From: JACCXJ01 sp052387115
Lineage (GTDB): Bacteria > Pseudomonadota > Gammaproteobacteria > JACCXJ01
Reading direction: 5' to 3'
NCBI GenBank assembly: GCA_052387115.1
Contig: JBQTJM010000054.1
Span: forward strand, 1 to 15,555
Length of the DNA: 15,555 nt
The number at the start of each line of letters is the position of its first letter. Positions within the stretch are counted from its first letter, which is position 1. The notes under the pieces were generated by a model. That model was not told the origin of the DNA. It saw only the letters and a program-made list of their open reading frames with translations, and did no database searches. Shown in pieces: positions 14,581 through 15,555 of the stretch. The position numbers and the translations under genes were made by a program.

Positions 14581-15555
14581 TCAGCCTCCCTTCTGGTCCT
14601 TGCTCAGGGAATTGAGCCAGCCTTCCACTTCGGCGCTCAACTTGCCGTCGCCGGAGAGCTTGAGCGTCGGTGCCAGCATCCCGTGCTCAGCCAGCGGCAA
14701 GGGCAGCACGCCTTGTCCGCCCATGCCGTTGTTGCCGGTGATCTGCGCGTCCTTCGGATCGGCGACCAGGATGCGGCCCGCGATGTCGAGTTGGTCCATG
14801 TCGATGACGATGAGGTCGTTGGCGAACTTGCTGGCGACATAGGCATAGTAACCGCCGCCCTTCTTCAGCCCGAAGTTCACACCGTGACAGCCAGGCTCGC
14901 AAGGGAGGCTCTTCACCACCCTCTCCGTGGCCGTGTCGAGGATGGTGATCGTGCCGCTCAGGGTGTTGGCCGTCACAACATATTTACCGTCCGGGCTGAC
15001 CGGGGTCTGGATCGGCAGCAGTCCGTAGGCCTCGCCCTTGTGATCGCCGCTGATCGGGTCATAGTCGGCGGCGAGGTTGATGTCCTTCACCTTCTTTTTG
15101 GCATCGAGGTCGATCACCGATAACGAGGCCAGCATGTCGGGAGGCGTGCCCAGTAGATTGGCGACGTAGGCCTTGTGCTTCATGTCGCTCCACGCGGCGA
15201 TGGGGATGACTCCGCCGGTCGGGATCTGCGTCACCTCTTCGCTCGCGAGGTCCACGATCGAGACGCTGGAGGCGAGGGCATTCGGCGTGATCATATATTT
15301 GCCGTCGTCGGTGATGTGGTGGCCGTGGGGACCGCTATGGGTGCCGACGTTGATGCTGCCCATCGCCGTGGGCGAAGCCCCCGGCGTCAGCTTGACCACG
15401 CTCTCCTCGCCGTTGATGGCGACATAGAGCATCCCGTCCTTGGGGTTGGACATCGCGTGCGAGGGGTTTATGCCGAGCGTCTGGGTGCCGTAGACCTTAC
15501 CGGATTCGCGATCGAAGGTGGTGAGCCGTTTGTCGAACCACTCGGTCTGGTAGAT
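14581..15555 (-). CDS. YVTN/YncE-type beta-propeller protein, 5' end outside window
   Basis: Incomplete: 324 residues, still open at the right edge, so the internal Met at 15453 is not the start (the codons before it, reading IYQTEWFDKRLTTFDRESGK, look like propeller sequence). Blades repeat a pattern of DGKYxxT.N.LxxxxxIxDxxxxxV, for example KYMITPNALASSVSIVDL and KYVVTANTLSGTITILDT, as in YVTN/YncE and cytochrome d1-like propellers. CEPGCHGVNFG has two Cys and a His that could bind metal or form a disulfide. The tail GMLAPTLKLSGDGKLSAEVEG is unusual and short. Probably exported; partner and function unknown. The small gene at 14203-14499 follows. Confidence 0.75.
   Translation of the reverse strand: MYQTEWFDKRLTTFDRESGKVYGTQTLGINPSHAMSNPKDGMLYVAINGEESVVKLTPGASPTAMGSINVGTHSGPHGHHITDDGKYMITPNALASSVSIVDLASEEVTQIPTGGVIPIAAWSDMKHKAYVANLLGTPPDMLASLSVIDLDAKKKVKDINLAADYDPISGDHKGEAYGLLPIQTPVSPDGKYVVTANTLSGTITILDTATERVVKSLPCEPGCHGVNFGLKKGGGYYAYVASKFANDLIVIDMDQLDIAGRILVADPKDAQITGNNGMGGQGVLPLPLAEHGMLAPTLKLSGDGKLSAEVEGWLNSLSKDQKGG

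Overview
The window looks like chromosomal DNA of a GC-rich proteobacterium, most likely a gammaproteobacterium. This rests on family content only: a MetZ-type sulfhydrylase, a P1B-1 copper ATPase with YHS and CPMHP modules, a family-5 uracil-DNA glycosylase, a DUF411 protein, a type IV pilin-like gene with a sigma-54-like promoter, and a REP-like repeat. No rRNA, tRNA, CRISPR array, transposase or phage gene was seen. Exact taxonomy cannot be read from the window.

Layout. 1-277 is a gap with repeat-like hairpins. 278-1480 (-) is metZ, with a very good sigma-70 promoter and a short structured leader. 1641-3578 (-) and 3722-5389 (-) are two exported proteins: a copper-radical oxidase of the galactose/glyoxal oxidase type, and a CSLREA/beta-helix protein. 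Their enzymatic or adhesive parts are unrelated, but both end in the same Pro-rich linker plus cysteine-containing Ca-binding (RTX-like) module. 5390-6041 is an unexplained gap. 6042-7049 (+) is a metallophosphoesterase. 7084-10683 is a copper-handling block: DUF411 protein (-), a DUF4190-like membrane protein (+) behind tandem repeats, and a CopA-type Cu+ ATPase (-). 10902-11600 (+) is UdgB. 11696-12236 (+) is a MazE/MazF-type toxin-antitoxin pair with a palindromic operator. 12425-13159 (+) is a pilin-like protein with a sigma-54-type promoter and a clear terminator. 13322-14077 (+) is an orphan ABC ATPase. 14203-14499 (-) is an unrecognised small protein, and 14581-15555 (-) is a YVTN-type beta-propeller cut by the window end.

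How it fits together. The clearest theme is copper: ATP-driven Cu+ efflux, a Cys/Met-rich DUF411 protein, and nearby an exported enzyme that would need copper for its Tyr-Cys radical site. Linking the oxidase to the efflux genes is inference, since they are separated and not one operon. The most unusual items are the two-protein secreted pair sharing a C-terminal module, the compact metZ leader with mutually exclusive hairpins, and the sigma-54-like promoter before the pilin. I did not find a convincing new defence or mobile system.
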